Shown here: positions 28,871-38,417 of the stretch, piece by piece | Layout: each line of letters starts with the position of its first letter | How positions within the stretch are numbered: position 1 is the first letter of the stretch | Origin: an uncultured Flavobacteriaceae bacterium | GTDB lineage: Bacteria > Bacteroidota > Bacteroidia > Flavobacteriales > Flavobacteriaceae | NCBI GenBank assembly: GCA_937136455.1 | Contig: CAKZOO010000179.1 | Coordinates: 1 to 64,000, forward strand | Length of the DNA stretch: 64,000 nucleotides | Direction: 5' to 3' | Made by a program: the position numbers and the translations under genes | The notes under the pieces: generated by a model | What the model was told of the DNA's origin: nothing | Database searches by the model: none | Seen by the model: the letters and a program-made list of their open reading frames with translations, nothing else

Positions 28871-29940
28871 ATAATAGTCGATCTTCCCAATCCAATATTT
28901 TCAATATTGAAATTGTAAACATCGTCAGACTCTTTAATCGCTTCCGATAAATAATCTCCTATAGTTGAACAGGAGTGATTTTCTGAAAGCTGATATGAGG
29001 AGTCTACTAAATTGTTGTTGATAGCTGATTGAATCGCTCTCATAATCGATAAAGCCTCCTCGTTTAAACCAAACCTAGACAACAAAAGGGTAGCGGCATA
29101 AATAGCAGCCAAAGGATTGGTTCGATCAGATTCAAGAGCCTTAGGAATGCTGATCAATGGTTCAAATAAGTTGCTGTGAATACCGTCGTGAGCCTCTGGT
29201 AATAGGGCTGCAGTTCCAGTGAGTACTTTGGATTGAGCTGCTAGAATTTCACCTAAAAAGTGATCGCTTAACAGTATATCAAACTCTTTTGATTTGACTA
29301 ACATTTGTTCAATAGCCTTAGCAATACTAATAATTTCAATACTCACCGATGGATAACTCTGTCCGATTCTCTTTACAGTGTTCTGCCAATAAGAATTTGA
29401 ATCTTCTAAGTGATCAGGATTGATGAGAGTCAGTTTTTTCTTTCTGTTTTTTGCAGTTCTAAAAGCTAAGTGAATCATTTTTTCAATATGATTCTCAGAG
29501 TACTTATAACGTCCCAATCCTAGTTTTAAAGCAGAGTGCTGTTTTTGAGTTGGGTTTGCCTTGAAAAGAATAAACTCATAAAGGGCAGCTAAATCTTCTT
29601 TGAAAACTCCTTGAGCTCCTAAATTTTTTAAGGGCAATGTCGCTTTGATGCTTACGTATAAGTCGAGGACATCTGTCAGTGTTAAATGCTTTAATTCTGG
29701 GTTTTCGAGCTCAAATCTTCTAGTGATCTTAACGCTAGACAATACTGCGTTGGAGCTTTTTAAAAGTTGTATATCCTCATTGCTGAGAATGATTTTACCA
29801 CCCTCTAATGGTTTACTCAGATGCGTATAGGTAAAATGATGATTAAAATTTTCACTAATCGCGTCTAAACACTTTAAAGCCTGTTGTAAGACTTCGGATC
29901 CCGTACCGGGAGTAGATAAGGTGGTAATGTTAATATCCAT
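28867..29940 (-). CDS. Divergent 3-isopropylmalate dehydrogenase-like protein
   Basis: The 357-residue protein aligns along its length with LeuB/isocitrate dehydrogenase folds, for example GTGSEVLQQALKCLDAI for the N-terminal GDGIGPEV segment, LYVSIKATLPLKNL for the NLRP region, and EAHDGIHSNLFEPL near the C-terminal HGSAPD segment. Yet the expected catalytic residues are changed. The substrate-arginine segments read SIKATLP and AALYEFILF, the DKANVL lysine region reads INPDHLE, and the metal-site TDNLFGDILSD segment reads LLSDHFLGEILAAQ. The ATG at 29940 is chosen because it lies 1 base after the leuA stop; an earlier in-frame Met would overlap leuA. An active canonical LeuB seems unlikely. 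Confidence 0.65.
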   Translation of the reverse strand: MDINITTLSTPGTGSEVLQQALKCLDAISENFNHHFTYTHLSKPLEGGKIILSNEDIQLLKSSNAVLSSVKITRRFELENPELKHLTLTDVLDLYVSIKATLPLKNLGAQGVFKEDLAALYEFILFKANPTQKQHSALKLGLGRYKYSENHIEKMIHLAFRTAKNRKKKLTLINPDHLEDSNSYWQNTVKRIGQSYPSVSIEIISIAKAIEQMLVKSKEFDILLSDHFLGEILAAQSKVLTGTAALLPEAHDGIHSNLFEPLISIPKALESDRTNPLAAIYAATLLLSRFGLNEEALSIMRAIQSAINNNLVDSSYQLSENHSCSTIGDYLSEAIKESDDVYNFNIENIGLGRSTII

Positions 29941-29941
29941 A

Positions 29942-31102
29942 CTAAATGTCGATCTTACTGTCTTTGATGATATCGTGAATATCATCATCGATTACTTCTT
30001 TTTTGCGATCAGCGTAATCTAAAAAGACTTTATAGACTTCATCTAACTGTAATTTTGTAAGCTCATATCCGACGAGTTTAGCTCTATAAGCTAAAGCAGC
30101 ACGACCAGAACGAGCAGTTAAAACAATTGAAGATTCAGTTACTCCAACATCTAAAGGATCAATGATTTCATAGGTTTCACGGTTTTTGATCACACCGTCT
30201 TGGTGAATTCCTGAAGAGTGAGCAAATGCATTAGCTCCAACAATTGCTTTGTTGGGTTGTACAATCATTCCCATATTGTGAGATACCATTTGTGAGGTGC
30301 TGTACAATAATTTTGAATTGATATTGGTATCTAAATTAAGATAGGGATGTTGTCTCATAATCATGACAACTTCTTCCAATGATGTATTTCCAGCTCGCTC
30401 TCCAATACCGTTGATAGTACATTCGATTTGACGAGCTCCATTAATGACCCCTTCTATTGAATTTGCAGTAGCCAATCCTAAGTCGTTGTGACAGTGACAA
30501 GACAATACTGCTTTGTCAATACCTGTAACATTTTCCTTTAAATATTTGATTTTAGCTCCGTATTCATGAGGTAAGCAGTAACCAGTAGTATCTGGTATGT
30601 TTAATACCGTAGCACCTGCCTTGATAACTTCCTCGCATACTCTAGCTAGAAAATCATTATCGGTTCTACCAGCGTCTTCTGCGTAGAACTCAACATCCTC
30701 TACAAAGCTTTTAGCATACTTAACAGCTGCTACTGCTCTTTCGATGATTTCTTCTCTAGTAGAGTTAAATTTGTGTTTGATATGAGAATCAGAAGTTCCA
30801 ATTCCAGTGTGTATACGTGGTCTTTTAGCGTGTTTTAATGCCTCTGCAGCTACTTCAATATCCTTTTTAACGGCTCTTGTCAAACCACATACAGATGCGT
30901 TTTTAACTAATTTTGAAATTAACTCTACAGAATTAAAATCACCAGGACTCGAAACCGGGAATCCAGCTTCAATGATGTCCACCCCTAATTCGTCAAGACG
31001 GGCAGCAATTTCAAGCTTTTGTTTGGTGTCTAATTTACAACCTGGAACCTGTTCTCCATCTCTTAAAGTGGTGTCAAAAATATATACCTGCTCTTTACTC
31101 AT
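29942..31102 (-). CDS. leuA: 2-isopropylmalate synthase (LeuA-type), short form
   Basis: LeuA condenses acetyl-CoA with 2-oxoisovalerate, the first committed step to leucine. The 386-residue protein has the DRE-TIM catalytic barrel: [13 protein letters not shown], the metal-binding Asp, and the His pair in [14 protein letters not shown] with GIGERAGN. The helical subdomain with [17 protein letters not shown] follows. It stops where the C-terminal leucine-binding regulatory domain of full-length LeuA (about 510 residues) would begin, so feedback by leucine through that domain is not possible. Citramalate or other homologation activity cannot be excluded. No leuC or leuD is adjacent. Confidence 0.85.
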   Translation of the reverse strand: MSKEQVYIFDTTLRDGEQVPGCKLDTKQKLEIAARLDELGVDIIEAGFPVSSPGDFNSVELISKLVKNASVCGLTRAVKKDIEVAAEALKHAKRPRIHTGIGTSDSHIKHKFNSTREEIIERAVAAVKYAKSFVEDVEFYAEDAGRTDNDFLARVCEEVIKAGATVLNIPDTTGYCLPHEYGAKIKYLKENVTGIDKAVLSCHCHNDLGLATANSIEGVINGARQIECTINGIGERAGNTSLEEVVMIMRQHPYLNLDTNINSKLLYSTSQMVSHNMGMIVQPNKAIVGANAFAHSSGIHQDGVIKNRETYEIIDPLDVGVTESSIVLTARSGRAALAYRAKLVGYELTKLQLDEVYKVFLDYADRKKEVIDDDIHDIIKDSKIDI

Positions 31103-31247
31103 TATATTTCATTAGTTTTGAATAATAAACGAAAATAGTGCAAGCAGTTGAATAATCACCCATGGGTCTTGAATTATTACAATGCTTATTCTAGTTTCAT
31201 ATGCGTTACAGCTTTAATATTTAGCAAGTTAGGAACTATTTTTTACG

Positions 31248-32792
31248 ATGACAAATACACATAAAGATTCTTTGTTTGTTTTAGTTAAATCATTGTCCAA
31301 ATCAGAAAAGAGACAATTCAAGCTCTATGCAGGACGCTTAGGGGTTAATTCGGACTCTAAATTTATTGCACTTTTTAACCTTTTAGACAAGATGTCTCAG
31401 TATGATGAGGAGGTAATTTTGAAGAGCGGGATTGTTAAAAAGGCTCAGTTATCCAACCTAAAAGCACATCTCTACAAGCAAATATTAATTAGTCTTCGAT
31501 TAAATCCTGTCAATCAAAATGTGAGAATACAGCTTCGTGAACAATTGGATTTTGCAACCATACTGTATCACAAAGGATTGTATAAACAGAGCCTTAAAAT
31601 ATTGGAAAAGGCAAAGAGTTTGGCGAATTCTCATCAAGAGAAAAGCATTGCATTTGAAATTGTTGAATTGGAGAAAGTTATTGAGACGCAATACATAACT
31701 AGATCGATACCTGAACGAGCAGATGAACTTTCAAGTGAATCAGAACAATTGTCCAATGACAATCTTTTAGCTAGTAAACTATCTAATTTATCCTTACAAC
31801 TCTATGGGATGATGCTCAAATTTGGATATGTTCGATCGGATGAAGAGTTGAAAAAAGTAGAGGTTTACTTTAAAAAGAAGATGCCAAAAGTTCAATTAGA
31901 ACAGCTAGGATTTAGAGAAAAGCTATGGTATTACAAAGCTTATCTTTGGTATTCCTTTTTGACCCAAGATTTTTTGTCTTGTTATAAATACGCGGCTAAA
32001 CTCGTGAATTTATTTTACGACAATCCTGAGATGATTCGACTTAATCCAGTCTTTTATTTAAAGGGAAATAACTATTTATTAGAATCATTGTTCTTTCTCA
32101 ATTACAGCAGTCAGTTTAAAGAGGTATTGTCAAAACTCGAAGAAGAGATTGACAAGGGATCCATTCCTCAGAATGACAACCTATTATCCTTGAGCTTTTT
32201 GTATTTATACGCACATAAACTAAATCAATACTTTATCGATGGAGATTTTGAAGAAGCATTGTATTTAGTCGATGAAATTAATAAGGGTATTGCTGAACAC
32301 AAAGATCGAATCGATCAGCATCACATCATGGTGCTTTATTACAAAATAGCTAGTTTGTATTTTGGAGTAGGGGATTACAAAAACTGTATTCATTACCTCA
32401 AATTTATCATCAACAACAAGACACTTAAGATGCGAGAAGATTTGATGTGTTTTTCTCGATTGTTGAGTTTAGTTGCTCATTATGAGGCTGGTATGGATTA
32501 TCATTTGGAAGTACAGCTCAAAAGCACCTATAAGTTCTTGCTAAAAATGAACGATTTACAGGCAGTTCAAAAAGAAATTATCAAATTTTTGAGAAAATTA
32601 GGTGAAATCTATCCAGTTGATTTAAAATTAGCATTTAAAGACTTGTATGAGGATTTGAAAAAATACGAAGATCACCCTTATGAAAAAAGAGCCTTTTTAT
32701 ATCTCGATATTTTATCCTGGCTTGAAAGTCATCTGGACAATAAACCAATCGCTAAAGTCATCAAAGAAAAATCGAAAGTGATCAATAGGTAA
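31248..32792 (+). CDS. Conserved helical-repeat protein of unknown function
   Basis: The 514-residue protein is almost entirely predicted helix, with TPR-like pairs such as LYHKGLYKQSLKILEKAKSL and DGDFEEALYLVDEINKGI. It has no signal peptide or membrane segment and no catalytic motif that I recognise. The N-terminus (DSLFVLVKSLSKSEKRQFKL) looks like a short helical domain of its own. It resembles a family of cytoplasmic helical-repeat proteins common in Flavobacteriia, but I cannot name a function. It stands divergent to leuA and its stop abuts the convergent pseudouridine synthase gene. Confidence 0.75.
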   Translation: MTNTHKDSLFVLVKSLSKSEKRQFKLYAGRLGVNSDSKFIALFNLLDKMSQYDEEVILKSGIVKKAQLSNLKAHLYKQILISLRLNPVNQNVRIQLREQLDFATILYHKGLYKQSLKILEKAKSLANSHQEKSIAFEIVELEKVIETQYITRSIPERADELSSESEQLSNDNLLASKLSNLSLQLYGMMLKFGYVRSDEELKKVEVYFKKKMPKVQLEQLGFREKLWYYKAYLWYSFLTQDFLSCYKYAAKLVNLFYDNPEMIRLNPVFYLKGNNYLLESLFFLNYSSQFKEVLSKLEEEIDKGSIPQNDNLLSLSFLYLYAHKLNQYFIDGDFEEALYLVDEINKGIAEHKDRIDQHHIMVLYYKIASLYFGVGDYKNCIHYLKFIINNKTLKMREDLMCFSRLLSLVAHYEAGMDYHLEVQLKSTYKFLLKMNDLQAVQKEIIKFLRKLGEIYPVDLKLAFKDLYEDLKKYEDHPYEKRAFLYLDILSWLESHLDNKPIAKVIKEKSKVINR

Positions 32793-33554
32793 TTAATCAC
32801 AGAGCTTCCAAAGTGGATCATGGGTTGGAGCTGGTGCAACGATACTCAGTTGTTCTTTTTTTACAGGATGTGTAAAGACTAATTTACGAGCGTGAAGATG
32901 AATGCTGCCATCTGGATTTGATCTTGGAAATCCATATTTTAAATCTCCTTTAATCGGACACCCTATTTTTGAGAGTTGAGCTCGTATCTGATGATGTCTG
33001 CCAGTATGTAAGTCAATTTCTAAGAGGTGAAATCGATCAAAAGATTTGATCAATTGATAGTGTAATGATGCTTTTTTAGATCCTTGAGCCTCCTTGTCAT
33101 GGGCAAAGGATTTGTTTTGTTTTGGATTTCTGAGCAAGTAGTGTATTAGTGTGTCACTTTTTTTCTGTGGTTTGTTTTTGACAAGGGCCCAATAGGTTTT
33201 TTGAGATTCTTTATCAGCAAACATCTTATTCAATCGTGTCAGTGCTTTTGAAGTTTTTGCAAAAACGACAATACCTGTTGTTGGACGATCTAATCGATGG
33301 GGTACTCCTAAGTATACAGCGCCAGGCTTCTGATCTCTTTTTTTTATGAAATCTTTGATAAGATCGCTTAGTGGAGCATCTCCAGTTTGATCTCCTTGAA
33401 CTAAGTCCCCAGCTCTTTTATTTACTATAAAGAGGTGGTTGTCTTCATAGAGAATTTGAATTGAATCAGCGGTTGTCTTAGTAGTATTTAACAAGAGTTT
33501 ACTAGTATTGTTCGTCTTGATTTGGAAAATCCAACGACTTGACATCTGTGACAT
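32793..33554 (-). CDS. RluA family RNA pseudouridine synthase
   Basis: This enzyme isomerises uridine to pseudouridine in rRNA or tRNA. The catalytic Asp is in the RluA motif [17 protein letters not shown]. The other family signatures are [28 protein letters not shown] and [11 protein letters not shown]. No S4 domain is present, as in RluA/RluC short forms. The start is uncertain: ATG codons at 33554 and 33545 overlap the end of panB by about 50 bases, while a TTG at 33494 would remove the overlap and start nearer the conserved region. The target uridine is unknown. Confidence 0.88.
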   Translation of the reverse strand: MSQMSSRWIFQIKTNNTSKLLLNTTKTTADSIQILYEDNHLFIVNKRAGDLVQGDQTGDAPLSDLIKDFIKKRDQKPGAVYLGVPHRLDRPTTGIVVFAKTSKALTRLNKMFADKESQKTYWALVKNKPQKKSDTLIHYLLRNPKQNKSFAHDKEAQGSKKASLHYQLIKSFDRFHLLEIDLHTGRHHQIRAQLSKIGCPIKGDLKYGFPRSNPDGSIHLHARKLVFTHPVKKEQLSIVAPAPTHDPLWKLCD

Positions 33555-34320
33555 ACTGCTTAATAGCAGTAGTCATTTCTTCATAGAGATTCATATACCT
33601 TCTAAGGAATCGGGGATTAAATTCATGAGTCATTCCCAATAAATCGTGAATGACCAATACTTGTCCATCAACTCCATTTCCTGCACCTATACCGATAATT
33701 GGAATGCTAACGCTTTTAGCGATTTCTGCAGCTAAAGTCGCAGGTATTTTTTCTAATACGATGGCAAAACAACCTAATTCTTCTAGTAATTTAGCGTCTT
33801 TTTTCAATTGATCAGCTTCTGCCTCTTCTTTTGCACGAACTGAATAGGTTCCAAATTTATAGATGGATTGAGGGGTGAGTCCCAAATGTCCCATTACAGG
33901 AATACCGGCTTTAATAATTCGTTTTACAGAATCTTTGATGTCTTTGCCACCTTCTAGTTTTACAGCATGAGCTCCTGATTCTTTCATAATTCGAATCGCG
34001 GACTTCAATGCTTCTTTTGGATCGGATTGATAGCTTCCAAAAGGAATGTCAACAACCACTAATGCTCTTTCAATGGCTCTGATCACTGATTGTGCGTGAT
34101 AGATCATTTGATCTAGAGTTATGGGTAAAGTGGTTTCGTGCCCTGCCATGGTATTGGAGGCAGAATCGCCCACTAAAATCACATCTACTTTAGCGTTATC
34201 TACAATTTTTGCCATTGAATAATCGTAGGCCGTCAGCATTGAGATTTTTTCTCCCTGCTGTTTCATATCCACTAGGGACTTTACAGTAACGCGTTTGAAT
34301 TCTTTTTTTGCTGTTGACAT
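33502..34320 (-). CDS. panB: 3-methyl-2-oxobutanoate hydroxymethyltransferase
   Basis: PanB adds a hydroxymethyl group to 2-oxoisovalerate to give ketopantoate, the first step of pantothenate synthesis. The barrel motifs are [37 protein letters not shown], the substrate segment AVKLEGG, and [21 protein letters not shown]. The start at 34320 gives 272 residues, the normal size; an upstream in-frame start would add 23 residues with a poor match and run into the gene before it. The same substrate, 2-oxoisovalerate, is used by the nearby leuA product. Confidence 0.95.
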   Translation of the reverse strand: MSTAKKEFKRVTVKSLVDMKQQGEKISMLTAYDYSMAKIVDNAKVDVILVGDSASNTMAGHETTLPITLDQMIYHAQSVIRAIERALVVVDIPFGSYQSDPKEALKSAIRIMKESGAHAVKLEGGKDIKDSVKRIIKAGIPVMGHLGLTPQSIYKFGTYSVRAKEEAEADQLKKDAKLLEELGCFAIVLEKIPATLAAEIAKSVSIPIIGIGAGNGVDGQVLVIHDLLGMTHEFNPRFLRRYMNLYEEMTTAIKQYVTDVKSLDFPNQDEQY

Positions 34321-34363
34321 AGCTGAGTTTTGAGTTGTAAATGTACAAAAAGCCAATAAAAGC

Positions 34364-34831
34364 TTAATGGGATAAGTTGTCGCACTCATCTCTAGTTCGA
34401 GTATCGATGATATTGCTAATTAACCATTGATCTTCAACTAGAGCAAATATAAAGGAATTTACACCACAGTGACTTAATTTATTGTTTACATAAAATTGAT
34501 ATGGTACAAAGGCGTGTGCAAGCCCTTTTTCTAAAGTTATAGTAGCCTTAAAGATTCGTTCTTCAAAATGAATACTGTCTGGGATTGATCCAATGGAATT
34601 GATGAATTTTGAAATACTTTCATCCACCATTCTTGTCGATCCCTCTTTTGTTTTGATCACCGATTGTAAAGTAGCAGTTTTGTCGAAATAGGTTTTGAGC
34701 TTGGTACTGTCTTTCTGATGAAAATCATCAAAAAAGGCTTTTATCTTTTGATCGATCACTGAATGTTCTATTGCTTGAGCAATCGAGAACTGTGTGATAA
34801 AAAATCCTATAATAATAAATGTATATTTCAT
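34364..34831 (-). CDS. Exported NTF2-like protein
   Basis: The 155-residue protein has a signal peptide (about 18 residues, ending SIAQA). It then shows a small alpha+beta domain with the pattern [33 protein letters not shown] and a C-terminal [12 protein letters not shown] strand. This is the layout of nuclear transport factor 2 / SnoaL-like proteins. No catalytic residues can be assigned. It sits between sdaA and panB with a 12-base gap to the former, so it may share its transcript. Confidence 0.65.
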   Translation of the reverse strand: MKYTFIIIGFFITQFSIAQAIEHSVIDQKIKAFFDDFHQKDSTKLKTYFDKTATLQSVIKTKEGSTRMVDESISKFINSIGSIPDSIHFEERIFKATITLEKGLAHAFVPYQFYVNNKLSHCGVNSFIFALVEDQWLISNIIDTRTRDECDNLSH

Positions 34832-34843
34832 ATTGCAATTGTA

Positions 34844-36268
34844 TTAACAATCTGAAAAACCAACACTAACGGCAAGACCTCCAGTTGATGTTTCTTTGTA
34901 ATTGGTGTTCATGTCTTTGGAAGTAGCCCACATGGTTGAAACGACCTTGTCCAATGTTACTTTAATGGAATCAACATCGGTTTCCAAAGCTAGTGTGGAG
35001 GCACTTATCGCTTTAATAGCACCCATAGAGTTGCGTTCAATACAAGGAATTTGAACCAGTCCACCTACAGGATCACAGGTTAGTCCTAAATGATGTTCCA
35101 TGGCAATTTCTGCAGAAGTTAAAATTTGTTTTGGAGTACCTCCCACAACTGCGGTTAATCCAGCTGCAGCCATTGCAGAAGACACACCTATTTCAGCTTG
35201 ACAGCCTCCAAGTGCAGCTGAAATCGTGGCTCCTTTTTTGAAGATACTACCGATTTCACCAGCCACTAATAAGAATTTTTTGATTTTATTAAAACTCGCT
35301 TTGTGATTTTCAATGACAATGTAGTACATGAGAACTGCAGGTATGACTCCAGCAGATCCATTGGTAGGAGCAGTGACAACTCTACCCATCGCAGCGTTTA
35401 CTTCATTGACACTGAGTGCAAAACAGCTAACCCACTTGAGGATTTCTTTAAACTTCACTTCTGTTTTACGAATGGATTCAATCCACTGCTGGGGATTAGA
35501 GTAGGGATGTTCTCCAATGAGTTTGGAGTGTAAATCAAAGGCTCTTCTTTTGACATTCAATCCTCCAGGAAGAATCCCTTCAGTGTGACATCCTTCGTAC
35601 ATAGCTCCCAGCATAGTGTCCCATACTTGCTGGAGTTTATGGTCGATTTCATCTGCTGAACGAAGAGCGAGTTCGTTATTCCAAACGACTTCATCAACAC
35701 TCATTTGATTGTTTTTACAGTGTTTGAGCAAGTCTCCTCCTGTTTGAATAGGGAAGGGGAAGACACTTTTGAATTGTTCTACTTCAACCGTTTTCTTTTC
35801 ACCCTTTTCTATGATAAATCCGCCTCCAATAGAATAATAGGTTTTTACAAATTCCTCACCACTTTCGAGTAGGGAGATGAATCGAATTCCATTGGGGTGG
35901 TAGTTGAGGAATTTATTTCTAAAATCGATTTGTATTTGAGGATCAAACTCAATTTCCTGGATTCCACAAAGGGTAATTCGCTTATTTTTTGAGATGAAAT
36001 CAAGTGTTTGTTGAAGTTCTTGTGAACTGATTGTTTCTGGATCTTTACCACTTAACCCAAGCATAACAGCCTTATCGGTAGCGTGTCCTTTACCTGTTAA
36101 TGAAAGTGAACCGTAGAGGTTAACTCGAATAGATTTAATCTGATCTAACGAGTGTTTCGATTGAAATTCTGTAAGGTATTGCTCACAAGCTCTCCAAGGT
36201 CCTAGGGTATGAGAACTCGAGGGACCTACACTTACTTTGAGCATGTCAAAAACACTGATGCATTCCAT
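34844..36268 (-). CDS. sdaA: L-serine ammonia-lyase (L-serine dehydratase), iron-sulfur type
   Basis: This enzyme deaminates L-serine to pyruvate with a [4Fe-4S] cluster. The 474-residue single-chain form has the N-terminal beta domain start [21 protein letters not shown], followed by the catalytic alpha domain. The three cluster Cys are in [18 protein letters not shown] and IPCIERNS. The chain ends in GFSDC; in the Legionella enzyme a C-terminal Cys folds back to the cluster as the fourth ligand, and the same is likely here. It opposes glyA, which makes and uses serine. Confidence 0.95.
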   Translation of the reverse strand: MECISVFDMLKVSVGPSSSHTLGPWRACEQYLTEFQSKHSLDQIKSIRVNLYGSLSLTGKGHATDKAVMLGLSGKDPETISSQELQQTLDFISKNKRITLCGIQEIEFDPQIQIDFRNKFLNYHPNGIRFISLLESGEEFVKTYYSIGGGFIIEKGEKKTVEVEQFKSVFPFPIQTGGDLLKHCKNNQMSVDEVVWNNELALRSADEIDHKLQQVWDTMLGAMYEGCHTEGILPGGLNVKRRAFDLHSKLIGEHPYSNPQQWIESIRKTEVKFKEILKWVSCFALSVNEVNAAMGRVVTAPTNGSAGVIPAVLMYYIVIENHKASFNKIKKFLLVAGEIGSIFKKGATISAALGGCQAEIGVSSAMAAAGLTAVVGGTPKQILTSAEIAMEHHLGLTCDPVGGLVQIPCIERNSMGAIKAISASTLALETDVDSIKVTLDKVVSTMWATSKDMNTNYKETSTGGLAVSVGFSDC

Positions 36269-36352
36269 GGTTTAGGTTTAAAGGTGTTATAAAATTAGTC
36301 TTTATTTTGAACTCCTAACTATGACATTATAAAATAATATCTCTAAATGAAA

Positions 36353-36393
36353 CTGTCAGACTGTCATATTTTTATCAATGGCACAATAGTTGT
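36353..36393 (+). promoter_or_regulatory. TGTCA repeats and sigma-54-like promoter upstream of dnaK
   Basis: CTGTCA occurs twice (36353-36358 and 36361-36366). Downstream, TGGCAC (36379-36384), 5 bases, then TTGT (36390-36393) resembles the sigma-54 -24/-12 element (TGGCAC-N5-TTGCA/T), with GT in place of the -12 GC. It lies 54 bases before the dnaK ATG, giving a leader of about 43 nt. The TAnnTTTG element seen before most other genes is missing in this region. Confidence 0.4.
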
Positions 36394-36447
36394 CTTATGT
36401 GCTGTGAGTTTTAAAATAAAATTGAAATAAAATTAAATACATAAATC

Positions 36448-38355
36448 ATGAGTAAAATTATAGGTATCGATTTAGGAACAACGAACTCTTGTGTTTCCGT
36501 AATGGAGGGGAATGAACCCGTTGTAATTCCTAATGCAGAAGGAAAAAGAACAACGCCTTCCGTTATTGCCTTTGTTGAAGGTGGTGAAATCAAGGTTGGA
36601 GATGCTGCAAAAAGACAGGCAGTAACAAATCCTGAAAAGACCATTTATTCGATTAAACGATTTATGGGGAACAAATTTTCTGAATCTTCAAAAGAAGCAG
36701 GACGCGTACCTTATAAAGTAGTTAAAGGTGACAATGATACTCCTAGAGTAGATATTGACGGGCGTTTGTACACACCACAAGAATTGTCAGCGATGGTGCT
36801 TCAAAAGATGAAGAAAACTGCTGAGGATTATTTAGGACAAGATGTAACAGGAGCTGTCATTACAGTACCTGCATACTTTAACGACGCACAGCGTCAAGCT
36901 ACTAAAGAAGCTGGTGAAATTGCTGGTTTAAAAGTAGAGCGTATTATCAATGAGCCAACTGCTGCTTCACTTGCATATGGTTTAGATAAAAAAGATAAAG
37001 ATCAAAAAATCGTAGTATTCGACTTTGGAGGTGGAACTCATGACGTTTCTATCCTTGAATTAGGTGATGGTGTTTTCGAAGTATTGTCAACTGATGGAGA
37101 TACCCACTTAGGGGGTGATGATGTCGATCAAAAAATTATCGATTGGTTAGCAGATGAATTCATGGCTGAGGAAAATATGGATCTTAGAAAAGATGCGATG
37201 GCACTTCAACGTTTAAGAGAGGCTGCTGAAAAAGCGAAGATTGAACTTTCATCTTCAGCTCAAACAGAGATCAACCTTCCTTATGTTACAGCTACTGCTT
37301 CAGGACCTAAGCACTTAGTGAAAACACTTACGAAAGCTAAATTCGATCAATTAATTGACGATTTAGTAGCACGTACCATTAAGCCTTGTGAATCTGCATT
37401 AAAATCTGCAGGTCTTTCTAAGAGTGATATCGATGAAATCATCTTAGTTGGTGGTTCTACTCGTATTCCTGCTGTACAAGAAGCAGTTGAGAAATTCTTT
37501 GGAAAGAAACCATCAAAAGGAGTAAACCCAGATGAGGTTGTTGCTGTTGGAGCTGCAATCCAAGGTGGAGTTTTAACCGGAGATGTTAAAGATGTATTGT
37601 TGTTAGATGTAACGCCACTTTCATTAGGTATTGAAACTATGGGAGGAGTGATGACAAAACTCATCGAATCCAACACGACCATTCCTACGAAGAAATCTCA
37701 AGTATTCTCTACAGCTGCAGATAATCAACCTTCAGTTGAGATTCACGTATTACAAGGTGAGCGTCCAATGGCTCAAGACAATAAAACCATCGGTCGTTTT
37801 CACTTAGATGGTATTCCACCAGCACAAAGAGGGGTTCCTCAAATTGAAGTAACTTTCGATATTGATGCTAACGGTATTATCAAAGTTTCTGCTACCGATA
37901 AGGCGACAAATAAGACGCAAGACATCAGAATTGAAGCTTCTTCTGGATTGACTGAAGAAGAAATTCAAAAGATGAAAGCAGACGCAGAGGCGAATGCAGA
38001 GGCGGATAAGAAAGCAAAAGAAACTGCTGATAAGATCAACGAAGCCGATGCCATGGTATTCCAAACTGAAAAGCAATTAAAAGAGTTTGGAGATAAACTT
38101 TCAGAAGATAAGAAAGCTCCAATTGAAAAATCGTTGGAAGAGCTTAAAAAAGCCTTAGAGTCAAGAGATGTAGCGGTTATTACACCTGCATTAGATGCTC
38201 TAAACGAAGCTTGGAAAGTCGCTTCTGAAGAAATGTATAAAGCTCAGGCGGAAGCTGGACAAGCTCCTGGAGCTGATGGTGCTCAAGATGAAGCTGCTTC
38301 AAGCGAAAATCAAGGAGACAACGTAGAAGATGTCGACTTCGAAGAAGTGAAGTAA
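36448..38355 (+). CDS. dnaK: Molecular chaperone DnaK (Hsp70)
   Basis: DnaK folds and refolds proteins in an ATP cycle with DnaJ and GrpE. The 635-residue length is standard. The ATPase domain has [24 protein letters not shown] and [17 protein letters not shown]. The substrate-binding domain follows, with [20 protein letters not shown] at the linker region, and the C-terminal lid ends with an acidic tail (DVDFEEVK). Asn and Tyr codons ending in C are common, consistent with high expression. No dnaJ or grpE is adjacent. A strong terminator follows. Confidence 0.98.
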   Translation: MSKIIGIDLGTTNSCVSVMEGNEPVVIPNAEGKRTTPSVIAFVEGGEIKVGDAAKRQAVTNPEKTIYSIKRFMGNKFSESSKEAGRVPYKVVKGDNDTPRVDIDGRLYTPQELSAMVLQKMKKTAEDYLGQDVTGAVITVPAYFNDAQRQATKEAGEIAGLKVERIINEPTAASLAYGLDKKDKDQKIVVFDFGGGTHDVSILELGDGVFEVLSTDGDTHLGGDDVDQKIIDWLADEFMAEENMDLRKDAMALQRLREAAEKAKIELSSSAQTEINLPYVTATASGPKHLVKTLTKAKFDQLIDDLVARTIKPCESALKSAGLSKSDIDEIILVGGSTRIPAVQEAVEKFFGKKPSKGVNPDEVVAVGAAIQGGVLTGDVKDVLLLDVTPLSLGIETMGGVMTKLIESNTTIPTKKSQVFSTAADNQPSVEIHVLQGERPMAQDNKTIGRFHLDGIPPAQRGVPQIEVTFDIDANGIIKVSATDKATNKTQDIRIEASSGLTEEEIQKMKADAEANAEADKKAKETADKINEADAMVFQTEKQLKEFGDKLSEDKKAPIEKSLEELKKALESRDVAVITPALDALNEAWKVASEEMYKAQAEAGQAPGADGAQDEAASSENQGDNVEDVDFEEVK

Positions 38356-38375
38356 ATTCATAGAACAAATAGTTG

Positions 38376-38403
38376 AAAAGGGCGGGTTTCCGCCCTTTTT
38401 TTT
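38376..38403 (+). terminator. Rho-independent terminator after dnaK
   Basis: AAAAGGGCGG (38376-38385) pairs with CCGCCCTTTT (38390-38399) around a GTTT loop, followed by more T. It is 21 bases past the stop. Confidence 0.92.
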
Positions 38404-38417
38404 GATATTTTTACAAG

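Noticed and set aside
36448..38355. CIRCE element (HrcA operator) near dnaK
   Set aside because: No TTAGCACTC-N9-GAGTGCTAA or near match is visible in the 179 bases upstream.
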